Source: an uncultured Lachnospiraceae bacterium
GTDB lineage: Bacteria; Bacillota; Clostridia; Lachnospirales; Lachnospiraceae
Length of the DNA stretch: 45,643 bases
Assembly (NCBI GenBank): GCA_900315505.1
Contig: OMZG01000017.1
Coordinates: forward strand, 1 to 45,643
Direction: 5' to 3'
Position 1 is the first letter of the stretch, and every line of letters starts with the position of its first letter. The notes below the pieces were generated by a model that saw only the letters and a program-made list of their open reading frames with translations, was not told the origin of the DNA and ran no database searches. Positions 17,140 to 25,981 of the stretch are shown here, piece after piece. The position numbers were made by a program, and so were the translations under genes.

Positions 17140-18192
17140 ATGAGTAAAGAAAAATACGTAGCTTATGTAGGTACATACACACATGAGAACAGCATAGGAA
17201 TCTATGTCTATGACATTGATCCTGAGACAGGGGTATTCACTGAGAAAGGAGTAGCTCCTATCAATAACGCTTCAGATCTCTGTGCATCCAGGGATGGAAA
17301 GTTCCTGTATTCTATAGAGGATGAGGGAGTTGCATCTTTTTCTATTGACAAGGATGGCATGATCACAAAGATCAATTCGGCTGACATTGATGGAATGAGA
17401 GGCTGCTGCGTCACAACCGATTATGAACGCAGATACTTATTTGTCGGTGGTTTCCATGATGGAAAAGTCACAATGATGAAGCTCAATGATGACGGAAGTA
17501 TCGACGGTATTGCAGACGGTATTTTCCATCAGGGAGTTGCCATTTCCGCTAATGACAGACGTCTCGATCATCCGAAGGTATCTAGTGTCCGTCTGACACC
17601 GGAGCAGCATTTCCTCCTTGCGGCTGACTATGGTCTCAATCAGGTAAAGGTATATAAGATTGATTACAAGCGCGGCAAGCTCGCTCTCTGCAATGTGATC
17701 AGATGTAATCTGGATTCAGGCCCGAGATCACAGAAGTTCTCAAAGGATGGAAAGTTCCTCTATATTCTTGATGAGCTGACAAATGAGATCGAGGTCTACA
17801 AATACAGTGTAGTTGATGATGAACCTGATTTTGAGAGAATTCAGGTTATAGAATCAATGGAAAATTCCAATCTTTCTGATCTGTCATGCGAGCTGATGCT
17901 CTCACACGATCAGGAATATGTATATGTATCTATTGATGCATTCAATGGTGTGAGCTGGCTCAAGCGTGATACAAAGACAGGTCTTCTGACTCATATAGGA
18001 CAGATGCCGACGAGCGGGTATTTCCCGAAGACTCTTGCAGTACTTCCTGGAGATAAGTATATCGCAATGCTGAACCACGATTCCAATGAGATCCGTACCT
18101 TTGTCGTGAATCATGAGAATGAGACAATTCTCTTAAAGAACAGACCTGTAAAGGTTGGCAAACCGAACAGCATCTGGATTCAGAAGCTGTAA
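17140..18192 (+). CDS. lactonase family beta-propeller protein
   Basis: A 350-residue protein with the opening YVAYVGTYTHENSIGIYVYD, which matches the 7-bladed propeller lactonase family (6-phosphogluconolactonase Pgl/YbhE). Repeated SRDGKFLY/SKDGKFLYILD units mark the propeller blades. It has no signal peptide and is probably cytosolic. Hydrolysis of 6-phosphogluconolactone is the family guess, but there is no pentose-phosphate gene nearby, so the substrate is open. It starts 11 bases after the trhP stop with only a weak GGCGG site, so it is probably in the same transcript. Confidence 0.82.
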   Translation: MSKEKYVAYVGTYTHENSIGIYVYDIDPETGVFTEKGVAPINNASDLCASRDGKFLYSIEDEGVASFSIDKDGMITKINSADIDGMRGCCVTTDYERRYLFVGGFHDGKVTMMKLNDDGSIDGIADGIFHQGVAISANDRRLDHPKVSSVRLTPEQHFLLAADYGLNQVKVYKIDYKRGKLALCNVIRCNLDSGPRSQKFSKDGKFLYILDELTNEIEVYKYSVVDDEPDFERIQVIESMENSNLSDLSCELMLSHDQEYVYVSIDAFNGVSWLKRDTKTGLLTHIGQMPTSGYFPKTLAVLPGDKYIAMLNHDSNEIRTFVVNHENETILLKNRPVKVGKPNSIWIQKL

Positions 18193-18243
18193 AGTTCAGA
18201 GTCTTTAGTTAATAGTTATTAGCTTGGAAATGCAAGGATTGGG

Positions 18244-19326
18244 ATGGCTGGATCAATATTTGGAAAAAATTTCACAGTTACAACTTTTGGAGAATCACAC
18301 GGCGCTGCAATAGGCGCCGTTATTGATGGATGCCCATCTGGCATGCATCTGTCTGAGGAGGACATCCAGAAATATCTCGACAGGAGAAAGCCCGGACAGT
18401 CCGAATTCACGACGAAGAGAAATGAGGCTGATAAGGTTGAGATCCTGTCAGGTGTCTTTGAGGGCAGGACCGAAGGGACTCCAATCGCACTTCTGATCAG
18501 GAATAATGACCAGCATTCCAGGGACTATTCTGATCTGAAGAACAAGTTCAGACCAGGGCATGCGGATTATGGCTTCTTTGAGAAATATGGTCTGCGTGAT
18601 TACAGGGGCGGCGGACGCTCATCAGGCCGTGAGACCGCTGCAAGAGTAGCAGCCGGGTCTGTTGCTCTTAAAATGCTTGATGAATTCGGAATTGAAGTAC
18701 ATGCCTATACCAGGGCAATCGGACCTGTAGAGATATCGTCAGTTGATTTTGATGAGTGCGGCATGAATTCTCTGTACATGCCAGATCATGATGCTTTTCA
18801 AAAAGCTTCAGAATATCTTAAAGAATGCATTAAGAATAAGGATTCTGCAGGCGGAGTCATAGAATGCATAGCAACAGGAGTGCCGGCAGGTCTTGGAGAT
18901 CCTGTATTTGACAAGCTGGATGCCAGACTTGCGTATGCAATCATGTCAATAGGCGCAGTAAAGGGCTTTGAGATTGGTGATGGTTGCAGGGCAGCTCTGT
19001 CAAAGGGCAGTGAGAATAATGATGCTTTCTTCATGGAAAATGGAAGAGTGCACAAGAAGACAAATCATTCCGGCGGAATTCTCGGAGGCATCTCAGACGG
19101 AAGTGACATAATACTCCGTGCATATGTAAAGCCGACTCCTTCAATTGCTCAGGAACAGAGCACAGTGACGGACTCAGGTGACGATACCACGATAGAGATA
19201 AAAGGGCGTCATGACCCGGTGATCGTACCGCGTGCAGTCGTTGTCGTAGAGTGCATGACAGGACTGGTGCTGGCGGATGCGCTGCTTAGCAACCAAAGTG
19301 CAAAAATTGAAAATATTACCCTATAA
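18244..19326 (+). CDS. aroC: chorismate synthase
   Basis: A 360-residue chorismate synthase, which converts 5-enolpyruvylshikimate 3-phosphate to chorismate with reduced FMN. The three family signatures are present: FGESHGAAIGAVIDG at the start, GGRSSGRETAARVAAG in the middle and GGISDGSDI later. Length is normal. AAGGA lies about 8 bases before ATG 18244. It stands alone without other aro genes. A large palindrome begins at its stop codon. Confidence 0.96.
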   Translation: MAGSIFGKNFTVTTFGESHGAAIGAVIDGCPSGMHLSEEDIQKYLDRRKPGQSEFTTKRNEADKVEILSGVFEGRTEGTPIALLIRNNDQHSRDYSDLKNKFRPGHADYGFFEKYGLRDYRGGGRSSGRETAARVAAGSVALKMLDEFGIEVHAYTRAIGPVEISSVDFDECGMNSLYMPDHDAFQKASEYLKECIKNKDSAGGVIECIATGVPAGLGDPVFDKLDARLAYAIMSIGAVKGFEIGDGCRAALSKGSENNDAFFMENGRVHKKTNHSGGILGGISDGSDIILRAYVKPTPSIAQEQSTVTDSGDDTTIEIKGRHDPVIVPRAVVVVECMTGLVLADALLSNQSAKIENITL

Positions 19327-19397
19327 GACAAGGGGACGGTTCTCCTGTCTTTTTAATTAAATTAATTTAGATAAAAAGACAGGAGAACCGCCCTGTC
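19327..19397 (+). repeat. long inverted repeat of the GGGGACGG type, aroC-tgt junction
   Basis: The left arm (19327-19355) and right arm (19372-19397) share 19 perfectly paired bases ending in a T-run/A-run, with a 16-base AT-rich spacer. The left arm is nearly identical to the repeat at 1819. Because the arms end in T5 and A5 it can act as a terminator in either direction. It starts directly after the aroC stop and ends 13 bases before tgt, leaving tgt without a visible ribosome binding site. Confidence 0.85.
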
Positions 19398-19410
19398 TGC
19401 AAATTGAATT

Positions 19411-20559
19411 ATGGCAGAATATATTTTACGAAAAGTTGACCGACGCGCCAAGCGTGCTACCTTCAAGACGGTGCATGGGACGGTGGAGACACCGGTCTTC
19501 ATGAATGTCGGGACTGTTGGCGCGATAAAGGGCGCGGTGTCAACTGATGATTTAAAAGAAATAGGAACACAGATAGAGCTTTCGAACACTTATCATCTTC
19601 ATGTACGTACAGGAGATGAGGTGATCAAAGAGTTAGGCGGACTGCACAGGTTCATGGTATGGGACAGGCCTATACTCACAGATTCAGGTGGATTCCAGGT
19701 CTTTTCACTTGCAAGCCTCAGACAGATAAAGGAAGAGGGAGTCACCTTCAGATCCCATATAGATGGGCACAAGATATTCATGGGACCGGAAGAGTCGATG
19801 CAGATCCAGTCTAATCTCGGATCAACAATTGCAATGGCTTTCGATGAATGTCCGAATTCACTTGCAGACAGAGGCTATGTACAGAATTCAGTAGACCGCA
19901 CATACAGATGGCTCGTCAGATGCAAGAAAAAGATGACCGGGCTCAATCAGAAAGATGATACTATAAATAAGCATCAGCTGCTGTTTGGTATCAATCAGGG
20001 AGCCATCTATGAGGACATCAGAATAGACCATGCAAAGCGTATCAGCGAGCTGGATCTCGATGGCTATGCAGTAGGCGGACTGGCAGTAGGAGAGACGCAT
20101 GAGCAGATGTATCATATACTCGATGTGACAGTTCCATATCTGCCACAGGACAAGCCAACATATCTGATGGGAGTAGGGACACCGGCCAACATCCTTGAGG
20201 CAGTAGATCGTGGAGTAGACTTCTTCGACTGCGTATATCCATCGAGAAACGGCCGCCATGGACATGTCTATACAAATAAGGGCAAGAGGAATCTCTTTAA
20301 TGCCCGCTATGAGAAGGATATGCGCCCGATAGAAGAGGGCTGTCAGTGCCCGGCCTGCCGCACATATTCGCGAGCCTACATTCACCATCTGCTGAAGGCA
20401 AAGGAGATGCTCGGCATGCGACTCTGCGTCCTGCACAATCTGTACTTCTACAACCACCTGATGGGACAGATCCGTGACGCCATTGACGCCGGTCGCTACG
20501 CCGACTTTAAGCGCGAAAAACTCGACGAACTGAACGAAGTCTCGCAGGAAACGGCTTAG
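19411..20559 (+). CDS. tgt: queuine/preQ1 tRNA-guanine transglycosylase
   Basis: A 382-residue Tgt, which swaps guanine 34 for preQ1 in GUN-anticodon tRNAs. VFMNVGTVGAIKGAV near the N-terminus, DSGGFQVFSL, GINQG, GGLAVGE and DCVYPSRNGRHG follow the family order. The zinc site CQCPACRTYSRAYIHHL is near residues 310-326, with a later His. ATG 19411 is fixed by an in-frame TGA at 19405-19407. No Shine-Dalgarno is seen in the short gap after the inverted repeat. No queuosine synthesis genes are nearby. Confidence 0.95.
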   Translation: MAEYILRKVDRRAKRATFKTVHGTVETPVFMNVGTVGAIKGAVSTDDLKEIGTQIELSNTYHLHVRTGDEVIKELGGLHRFMVWDRPILTDSGGFQVFSLASLRQIKEEGVTFRSHIDGHKIFMGPEESMQIQSNLGSTIAMAFDECPNSLADRGYVQNSVDRTYRWLVRCKKKMTGLNQKDDTINKHQLLFGINQGAIYEDIRIDHAKRISELDLDGYAVGGLAVGETHEQMYHILDVTVPYLPQDKPTYLMGVGTPANILEAVDRGVDFFDCVYPSRNGRHGHVYTNKGKRNLFNARYEKDMRPIEEGCQCPACRTYSRAYIHHLLKAKEMLGMRLCVLHNLYFYNHLMGQIRDAIDAGRYADFKREKLDELNEVSQETA

Positions 20560-20639
20560 TATGGTGAGTATGAGATCAAAACAACTGGTTTGACTGAGCA
20601 GGTAATTTACCAAGGTGAGTAATCTGTAACAGAGTAAGG

Positions 20640-20770
20640 CGACGACGGCACAGAAGCCATGAGAGACCTTTCGAAACGCCGGCGCTTGGCGGCCGTTTTT
20701 TGGCCGCCTATGCGTCCGCTGCGTTGAGAACAGAGCGAGAGCGCGTCTCGAATGGCTTGCTGTGTCGTCG
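20640..20770 (+). repeat. 131-base structured palindromic element
   Basis: An extended imperfect palindrome. The outer arms (20640-20660 and 20751-20770) pair as CGACGAC..CACAG..AGCCAT with ATGGCT..CTGTG..CGTCG; GAGAC/GTCTC pairs inside; the tip is GGCGGCC (20688-20694) with GGCCGCC (20702-20708). It is GC-rich compared with its surroundings. I know no matching RNA family. It could be a small RNA, a miniature mobile element or a terminator-like structure. The remainder of the tgt-yajC gap (20560-20639, 20771-20796) shows only GGTAATTTACC, a short palindrome. Confidence 0.6.
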
Positions 20771-20796
20771 GAACCGTAATAACTGATAAATTTAAC

Positions 20797-20825
20797 TTGA
20801 TAATTACACTGATATCCGTTACAAT
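20797..20825 (+). promoter_or_regulatory. sigma-A promoter for yajC
   Basis: TTGATA (20797-20802) and TACAAT (20820-20825) are spaced by 17 bp. Only about 30 bases separate it from the yajC start codon, which has AGGAGG in front. Confidence 0.78.
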
Positions 20826-20858
20826 AGGATAAGTTTTTTGATATTTTAGGAGGCAAAA

Positions 20859-21218
20859 ATGGTAAACCCGGTATTCTTAAGCAGCAGTTCATCATCAGGT
20901 GCTGGCGGCGGACTGGTAATGATCGTCTGGATCGTGATTCTCTTCGTATTCATGTATTTTCTCATGATCCGTCCGCAGCAGAAGGAGACGAAGAAGAAGA
21001 ACGCACTCATGGAATCACTCGCAGTAGGTGATACAGTCCTTACGACAAGCGGATTCTATGGCACAGTAATTGATATCGATGATGATACAATCATTGTAGA
21101 GTTTGGTTCCAACAAGAACTGCCGTATCCCAATGCAGAAGGCCGCTATTGCAGCAGTAGAGAAGCCAGAGGATGCAGTAAAGGACGATACGGATGATAAG
21201 AAGGCCAAGGCAAAATAA
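20859..21218 (+). CDS. yajC: preprotein translocase subunit YajC
   Basis: A 119-residue single-span membrane protein. A short Ser-rich and Gly-rich N-terminus leads into one hydrophobic helix (about residues 19-37) ending FLMIRPQQKETKK, the YajC hallmark. A small beta domain follows with GDTVLTTSGFYGTV. The last 20 residues are highly charged. YajC associates with SecDF at the translocon. secD and secF, often next to yajC, are not here. AGGAGG lies 6 bases or so before ATG 20859. Confidence 0.92.
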   Translation: MVNPVFLSSSSSSGAGGGLVMIVWIVILFVFMYFLMIRPQQKETKKKNALMESLAVGDTVLTTSGFYGTVIDIDDDTIIVEFGSNKNCRIPMQKAAIAAVEKPEDAVKDDTDDKKAKAK

Positions 21219-21236
21219 TTTTTTGAAAAATAAGCC

Positions 21237-21265
21237 TTGACAAAGGAAGTCAAAAGTCCTATACT
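21237..21265 (+). promoter_or_regulatory. strong sigma-A promoter for asnB-glnN
   Basis: TTGACA (21237-21242) and TATACT (21260-21265) with a 17-bp spacer. The transcript would begin near 21272 and carry a leader of about 143 bases. TTGAC/GTCAA (21237-21253) is a short inverted repeat over the -35. Confidence 0.82.
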
Positions 21266-21293
21266 TTTAGCAACTTAAAAAGAAACGGCAAAG

Positions 21294-21332
21294 GCGCCGC
21301 GAATTCCAGATTGGGGTTCGTGGCGCTTTTTC
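21294..21332 (+). terminator. intrinsic terminator inside the asnB leader (attenuator)
   Basis: GCGCC and CGAATTCC (21294-21307) pair with GGGGTTCG and GGCGC (21313-21326), with two G-U pairs, one mismatch and a 5-base loop; TTTTTCT follows. It lies between promoter and gene, so it should end most transcripts before asnB unless prevented. A competing hairpin, CGGC-AAAGGC-GCCG (21286-21299), uses the same left arm. AACGGC (21284-21289) can also pair with GCCGTT (21382-21387) near the ribosome binding site. Confidence 0.8.
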
Positions 21333-21414
21333 TATGTTCTGAAAGCATAATGCATCACCTGTACCAGGTAGGGCTGGTGTAGCCGTTGGAAAGAAAAGAA
21401 AAGAGGTAAATCAA

Positions 21415-23013
21415 ATGTGTTCTATCATGGCAGTAGAGGATATGTCAGCGATCACTGATGCATCCTTCAGAGAGCATTTTGCAAAAACTCATTCCAGAGG
21501 TCCTGACGATGAGAGAATCATGGATTTCGGAAAGACAAGACTTGGATTTCAGAGGCTTTCGATCATGGGGCTTACCCCTGAGGGCATGCAGCCTTTCACA
21601 TTAAATGGTAACGCAGTAGTCTGTAATGGCGAGCTGTACGGATTCAGAAAAGAAAAGAAGATACTCGAGGAAAAGGGATATACATTCAAGAGCGACAGTG
21701 ACTGCGAGCTCCTGCTTCCGATGTATGAAATATACGGAGTCGGGATGTTCAGAAGACTTGATGCAGAGTTTGCCTGTGTGATATATGATGGCAAATCAAA
21801 GAGCCTTATCGCAGCAAGAGATCCTTTCGGAATCAGGCCACTTTTCTATGGATATGATGAGAATGGCAGCATCTGCTTCGCAAGCGAGGCCAAGAACCTG
21901 ATGGGACTCGTCAAGAAGATCATTGCTTTCCCTCCAGGCTACTATTACAAAGATGGCAGATTCGAGCTGTACAGAGATATCGCTGCAAGACATGATTACA
22001 TCACAGGCGATATTGATACCATTTGTAAAGGTATCAAGGACAGACTCATTACTGCAGTTGACAAGAGACTTGATGCAGATGCACCAGTAGGATTCCTTCT
22101 TTCAGGCGGTCTTGATTCATCACTGGTATGTGCCATTTCACAGAAGCTGCTTGGCAAGCCAATTGAGACATATGCCATCGGTATGAAAAAGGATGCCATT
22201 GACCTGAAGTACGCTAAGGAAGCTGCTGACTATATCGGATCAAATCATCATGAAGTAATCATTGACAGAGATACAGTTATTAACTCTCTTGAGGAAGTAA
22301 TAGCAGAGCTTGGGACCTACGATATCACGACTATCAGGGCCAGCATGGGAATGTACCTCTGTTGCAAGGCGATCCACGAGCAGAGTGACATCAGGGTGCT
22401 CCTCACCGGAGAGATTTCAGACGAGCTCTTCGGATACAAGTACACAGACTATGCTCCGAATGCAGAAGAGTTCCAGAAGGAAGCAGAGAAGAGAGTTCAC
22501 GAGCTGTATTTCTACGATGTACTTCGTGCAGACAGATGCATTTCAACCTGGTCAATGGAAGCAAGAGTTCCGTTCGGCGATCTCGATTTTGCAAGCTATG
22601 TGATGAGCATCGATCCTGAGCTCAAGATGAATAAGTATAACAAAGGAAAATATCTTCTCCGCCATGCATTCGAGGGCACAGATTATCTGCCACATGACCT
22701 GCTGTTCCGTGAGAAGGCAGCCTTTTCAGATGCAGTCGGACACTCAATGGTAGATGATATCAAAGAGTACGCAGAAACAGTATATACAGATGAGGAGTTT
22801 AAGAAAAAAGCAGCCGCCTATGGCAAGCAGGGCGGTGCACCGGTACCGTTCACAAAAGAGTCTCTTCTCTACAGAGATCTTTTTGAAAAATATTATCCGG
22901 GACAGGCGCAGATGATCCCGGCATACTGGATGCCAAACAAGAACTGGGAAAACTGCGACGTTGATGATCCTAGCGCACGAGTTCTTAAGAACTATGGTGC
23001 ATCTGGAATTTAA
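21415..23013 (+). CDS. asnB: asparagine synthase (glutamine-hydrolysing)
   Basis: A 532-residue class B asparagine synthetase. The mature N-terminus MCSIM places the catalytic Cys at position 2 of the glutaminase domain (residues about 1-200), with RGPDD and the ammonia-channel region after it. The synthetase domain has the PP-loop LLSGGLDSSLVCAI and later GEISDELFGYKY. It makes Asn from Asp, Gln and ATP. AGAGGT precedes ATG 21415. glnN follows after 27 bases, so the pair forms a nitrogen-assimilation operon controlled by the leader upstream. Confidence 0.95.
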   Translation: MCSIMAVEDMSAITDASFREHFAKTHSRGPDDERIMDFGKTRLGFQRLSIMGLTPEGMQPFTLNGNAVVCNGELYGFRKEKKILEEKGYTFKSDSDCELLLPMYEIYGVGMFRRLDAEFACVIYDGKSKSLIAARDPFGIRPLFYGYDENGSICFASEAKNLMGLVKKIIAFPPGYYYKDGRFELYRDIAARHDYITGDIDTICKGIKDRLITAVDKRLDADAPVGFLLSGGLDSSLVCAISQKLLGKPIETYAIGMKKDAIDLKYAKEAADYIGSNHHEVIIDRDTVINSLEEVIAELGTYDITTIRASMGMYLCCKAIHEQSDIRVLLTGEISDELFGYKYTDYAPNAEEFQKEAEKRVHELYFYDVLRADRCISTWSMEARVPFGDLDFASYVMSIDPELKMNKYNKGKYLLRHAFEGTDYLPHDLLFREKAAFSDAVGHSMVDDIKEYAETVYTDEEFKKKAAAYGKQGGAPVPFTKESLLYRDLFEKYYPGQAQMIPAYWMPNKNWENCDVDDPSARVLKNYGASGI

Positions 23014-23040
23014 GTATCTGATAAGGAAAGGAGACACACA

Positions 23041-25134
23041 ATGGTAAATGTACCTGAAATCTTCGGAAGCAAGGTCTTTAATGACGAGGCCATGAGACAG
23101 AGACTTCCGAAAGACGTCTACAAGGCACTTCAGAAAACGATCAAGGAGGGCAGACAGCTCGACCTGCAGATGGCAAATGTCGTAGCTGAGGCCATGAAGA
23201 ACTGGGCTATTGAGAATGGAGCCACGCATTTCACACACTGGTTCCAGCCGATGACAGGAGTCACAGCCGAGAAGCATGATTCATTCATTTCTCCGACAGA
23301 TGACGGCAAGGTCCTGATGGAATTCTCAGGAAAAGAGCTCGTAAAGGGTGAGCCTGATGCATCATCATTCCCTTCAGGCGGACTCCGTGCTACCTTCGAG
23401 GCAAGAGGATATACGGCCTGGGACCCTACGAGCTATGCCTTCATCAAGGAGGATACACTCTGCATCCCGACAGCATTCTGCTCATATTCAGGAGAAGCAC
23501 TCGACAAAAAGACACCTCTTCTTCGTTCAATGCAGGCACTTGACAAGCAGGCAATCAGGGTTCTGCGTCTCTTTGGTGATACAGATACCAAGAGGATTAT
23601 CACTACAGTAGGACCAGAGCAGGAATATTTCCTTATTGACGAGGATGTATATCATAAGAGACCGGATCTTCTCTATACCGGACGTACCCTTTTCGGTAAC
23701 AAGCCTCCAAAGGGACAGGAGCTGGATGATCACTACTTCGGTCAGATCAAGCCTCGCGTCAAGGAGTTCATGAAGGATCTCGATGAGGAGCTCTGGAAGC
23801 TTGGAATCCTTGCAAAGACAGAGCATAATGAGGTTGCACCTGCACAGCACGAGCTTGCTCCTATTTATTCTACAACTAACATAGCAACTGACCACAACCA
23901 GCTCACAATGGAGCTCATGAAGACAGTTGCCAAGAAGCATCATATGCACTGCCTGCTGCATGAGAAGCCATTTGATGGAGTCAATGGTTCAGGTAAGCAC
24001 AACAACTGGTCTATCTCTACCGATACAGGAAAGAACCTCTTAGAGCCAGGTGATACACCTTCACAGAACGCTCAGTTCCTTCTTTTCCTTACAGCGGTAA
24101 TCGAGGCCGTAGACAGGTATCAGGGACTTCTGAGATTCTCGGTAGCATCTGCAGGAAACGATCACAGACTCGGTGCCAATGAGGCGCCTCCTGCAATCAT
24201 CTCTGTATATGTAGGTGACGAGCTTGATAATGTCATCAAGTCAATAATCGATGGAACTGACTATACAGATAAGAGCAAGAAAATGATGTCAATTGGTGCA
24301 TCTGTTCTTCCTCATATCCCACAGGATACGACAGACCGTAACAGAACAAGCCCGTTCGCATTCACAGGAAATAAATTCGAGTTCCGTTCACTCGGTTCGA
24401 ATGCTTCAATCGCTTCACCGAACATCGTTCTGAACACGATTGTAGCAGAGGTCCTTGGCGAGTATGCTGACAAGCTTGAGAAGGCAACTGATTTTGATTC
24501 AGCTCTTTCAGATCTCGTAAGAAAGCATCTTACAGACCACATGAGGATCATCTTCGAAGGAAACGGATATTCAGAGGAATGGGTCAAGGAAGCCGAGAAG
24601 AGAGGTCTTCGAAACCTTCCTTCAACTGTTGAGGCTACCGAGGCATTTATCGAGCCTGAATCAATCGAAGTATTCACGAAGAACAAGGTATATACAGAGA
24701 CAGAGATCCGTTCGAGATATGAGATCAGCCTTGAGAACTACTACAAGCAGATCAATATCGAGGCTCAGACTCTTTCAGACATGACAAAGGACGAGATCAT
24801 CGGAGCAGCACTTCGTTATGAGGAGTTCCTTGCCAATACGATAAACGACATGAAAGCTACTGGTACAGGCATCCCTACAAGAGTGGAGGAGAAGCTCTTA
24901 CAGCAGGCAGCTGATATGGTAGAAGTCCTTTACGACAGACTCCAGAAGCTCGATGCTGATATCGCAAAGGAGGATGACATGACAGATGTGAAGGAGCTTG
25001 CATCCTACAACAGATACACGATCCTTCCAGACATGGATTCACTCCGTGAGGTCATCGACGAGCTCGAGAGCCGCGTACCACACGAGCTGTGGCCATATCC
25101 TACATACGGAGAACTGCTGTACTCCGTACAGTAA
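23041..25134 (+). CDS. glnN: glutamine synthetase type III
   Basis: A 697-residue GSIII enzyme, the large form found in Bacteroides, cyanobacteria and Clostridia. The N-terminal segment [15 protein letters not shown], then [32 protein letters not shown] and [17 protein letters not shown] are in family order; the glutamate and metal sites lie in these. It makes Gln from Glu, NH4+ and ATP and supplies the amide donor for AsnB just upstream. AAAGGAG precedes ATG 23041. No type I glnA is in the window. Confidence 0.96.
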   Translation: MVNVPEIFGSKVFNDEAMRQRLPKDVYKALQKTIKEGRQLDLQMANVVAEAMKNWAIENGATHFTHWFQPMTGVTAEKHDSFISPTDDGKVLMEFSGKELVKGEPDASSFPSGGLRATFEARGYTAWDPTSYAFIKEDTLCIPTAFCSYSGEALDKKTPLLRSMQALDKQAIRVLRLFGDTDTKRIITTVGPEQEYFLIDEDVYHKRPDLLYTGRTLFGNKPPKGQELDDHYFGQIKPRVKEFMKDLDEELWKLGILAKTEHNEVAPAQHELAPIYSTTNIATDHNQLTMELMKTVAKKHHMHCLLHEKPFDGVNGSGKHNNWSISTDTGKNLLEPGDTPSQNAQFLLFLTAVIEAVDRYQGLLRFSVASAGNDHRLGANEAPPAIISVYVGDELDNVIKSIIDGTDYTDKSKKMMSIGASVLPHIPQDTTDRNRTSPFAFTGNKFEFRSLGSNASIASPNIVLNTIVAEVLGEYADKLEKATDFDSALSDLVRKHLTDHMRIIFEGNGYSEEWVKEAEKRGLRNLPSTVEATEAFIEPESIEVFTKNKVYTETEIRSRYEISLENYYKQINIEAQTLSDMTKDEIIGAALRYEEFLANTINDMKATGTGIPTRVEEKLLQQAADMVEVLYDRLQKLDADIAKEDDMTDVKELASYNRYTILPDMDSLREVIDELESRVPHELWPYPTYGELLYSVQ

Positions 25135-25171
25135 TAACTTACAGGCAAAAAGAAAAAAGATTTTGCATAAT

Positions 25172-25202
25172 GCCCCGGACGTGAGTTGGACACGTTCGGG
25201 GC
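25172..25202 (+). other. strong stem-loop after glnN
   Basis: GCCCCGGACGTG (25172-25183) pairs with CACGTTCGGGGC (25191-25202) over 12 bp with one G-U pair. It has only two T after it, then runs directly into the next -35 box. It probably ends or stabilises the glnN transcript, but it lacks a proper U-tract. Confidence 0.65.
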
Positions 25203-25230
25203 TTGACATATAACGGAAAAGTGCTATGCT
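25203..25230 (+). promoter_or_regulatory. sigma-A promoter for the riboswitch-folT transcript
   Basis: TTGACA (25203-25208) and TATGCT (25225-25230) with a 16-bp spacer. The start would be near 25237, some 18 bases before the aptamer. Confidence 0.72.
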
Positions 25231-25254
25231 TTATTAGAACTTAATAATTGATAC

Positions 25255-25351
25255 GCAGAGTAGACTGTATTGCGTTAAGTGTCCGGTGAACAGGGAGTTG
25301 TCATCGGGACGAAGGCCCAAGGGCCGCGGTTTTATGGTCGCATCCCGCTGC
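25255..25351 (+). ncRNA. tetrahydrofolate (THF) riboswitch aptamer
   Basis: The 97 bases match the THF riboswitch consensus. P1 is GCAG/CTGC. AGAGTAG, then GCGTTAAGTG, mark the conserved 5' core; GTCCGGTGA pairs with TCATCGGGAC (P3 arm); GGCCC-AA-GGGCC forms the next arm after the conserved CGAAGG; GCCGCGG and CATCCCGCTGC close the 3' side. It binds reduced folates and precedes folT, one of the classic genes under its control. Confidence 0.93.
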
Positions 25352-25368
25352 TGCATAAGAGACCATTC

Positions 25369-25404
25369 CCTCCTATGTGGTTAAAGGAACAACTGCAAAG
25401 GAGG
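25369..25404 (+). promoter_or_regulatory. expression platform: anti-Shine-Dalgarno pairing before folT
   Basis: CCTCCT (25369-25374) is a perfect complement of the folT ribosome binding site AGGAGG (25399-25404). No terminator lies between aptamer and gene, so folate binding should act on translation by favouring this pairing. Confidence 0.78.
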
Positions 25405-25411
25405 TATTTTT

Positions 25412-25981
25412 ATGCAAAAATTTATTACCAATCTAAGAGACTCCGCAACTGAACTGAAGGATATCAGGGCATTATGCACGACAGCAATGCTTATAGCGCT
25501 GTCAGCAGTGCTTAATATGGTATCCACTATTAATATCGGACAGTTTATCCATATAGGTCTGTCATGGATTCCGCAGGCACTCATATCAGTATTCTTCGGA
25601 CCGGTGACAGGCTGCGTCTCGGCAGTGGCAATAGACGTGATAAACTATTGCGTAAGGCCGGACGGAGCATTTTTCCCCGGGTTTACGATCGGGGCAATGG
25701 CAGGAGCGTTTATCTATGGGATTTTCCTGTACCGGACAAAGATTACTTTTCCAAAAGTTCTGGCAGCACATGGCTTACTTACCGTTGTGACAAATCTGAT
25801 CATCAACACCTTATGCCTGACTATCATGTACGGGCAGGCATTCAATGTGCTCTTCGTTCCAAGACTTATAAAAAACGCCATCACCTGGCCGATTTACAGC
25901 ATCATGCTGTTTGTCGTGGTGATAGCGCTTGAGAAGGCAAAGGTCGGATTTCTGATTCCGGGGAAGCTGGCAAAAAGATGA
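25412..25981 (+). CDS. folT: folate ECF transporter S component FolT
   Basis: A 189-residue membrane protein with five to six hydrophobic helices. RALCTTAMLIALSAVLN, FIHIGLSWIPQALIS and FGPVTGCVSAVAIDVINY match the folate-specific S component of energy-coupling-factor transporters. It binds folate at the membrane and works with the shared EcfA/A'/T module, which is encoded elsewhere. The THF riboswitch upstream supports folate as substrate. AGGAGG lies 7 bases before ATG 25412. It converges with the minus-strand PLP enzyme gene, sharing the terminator between them. Confidence 0.93.
   Translation: MQKFITNLRDSATELKDIRALCTTAMLIALSAVLNMVSTINIGQFIHIGLSWIPQALISVFFGPVTGCVSAVAIDVINYCVRPDGAFFPGFTIGAMAGAFIYGIFLYRTKITFPKVLAAHGLLTVVTNLIINTLCLTIMYGQAFNVLFVPRLIKNAITWPIYSIMLFVVVIALEKAKVGFLIPGKLAKR

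Noticed and set aside
19888-20895. 335-codon open frame on the minus strand across tgt and the yajC gap
   Set aside because: It is antisense to the clear tgt gene, has no family-like motif, and runs through the palindromic element; a shadow of codon bias.
21237-21299. Two-hairpin ANTAR target upstream of asnB
   Set aside because: The second hairpin fits (hexaloop AAAGGC), but the first would lie over the -35 box and has a seven-base loop, so it would not be in the main transcript.
21272-21414. Glutamine riboswitch or T-box in the asnB leader
   Set aside because: The conserved bases of the glutamine aptamer and the T-box sequence with GGTGGNACCGCG are absent, although terminator and gene context invite both.
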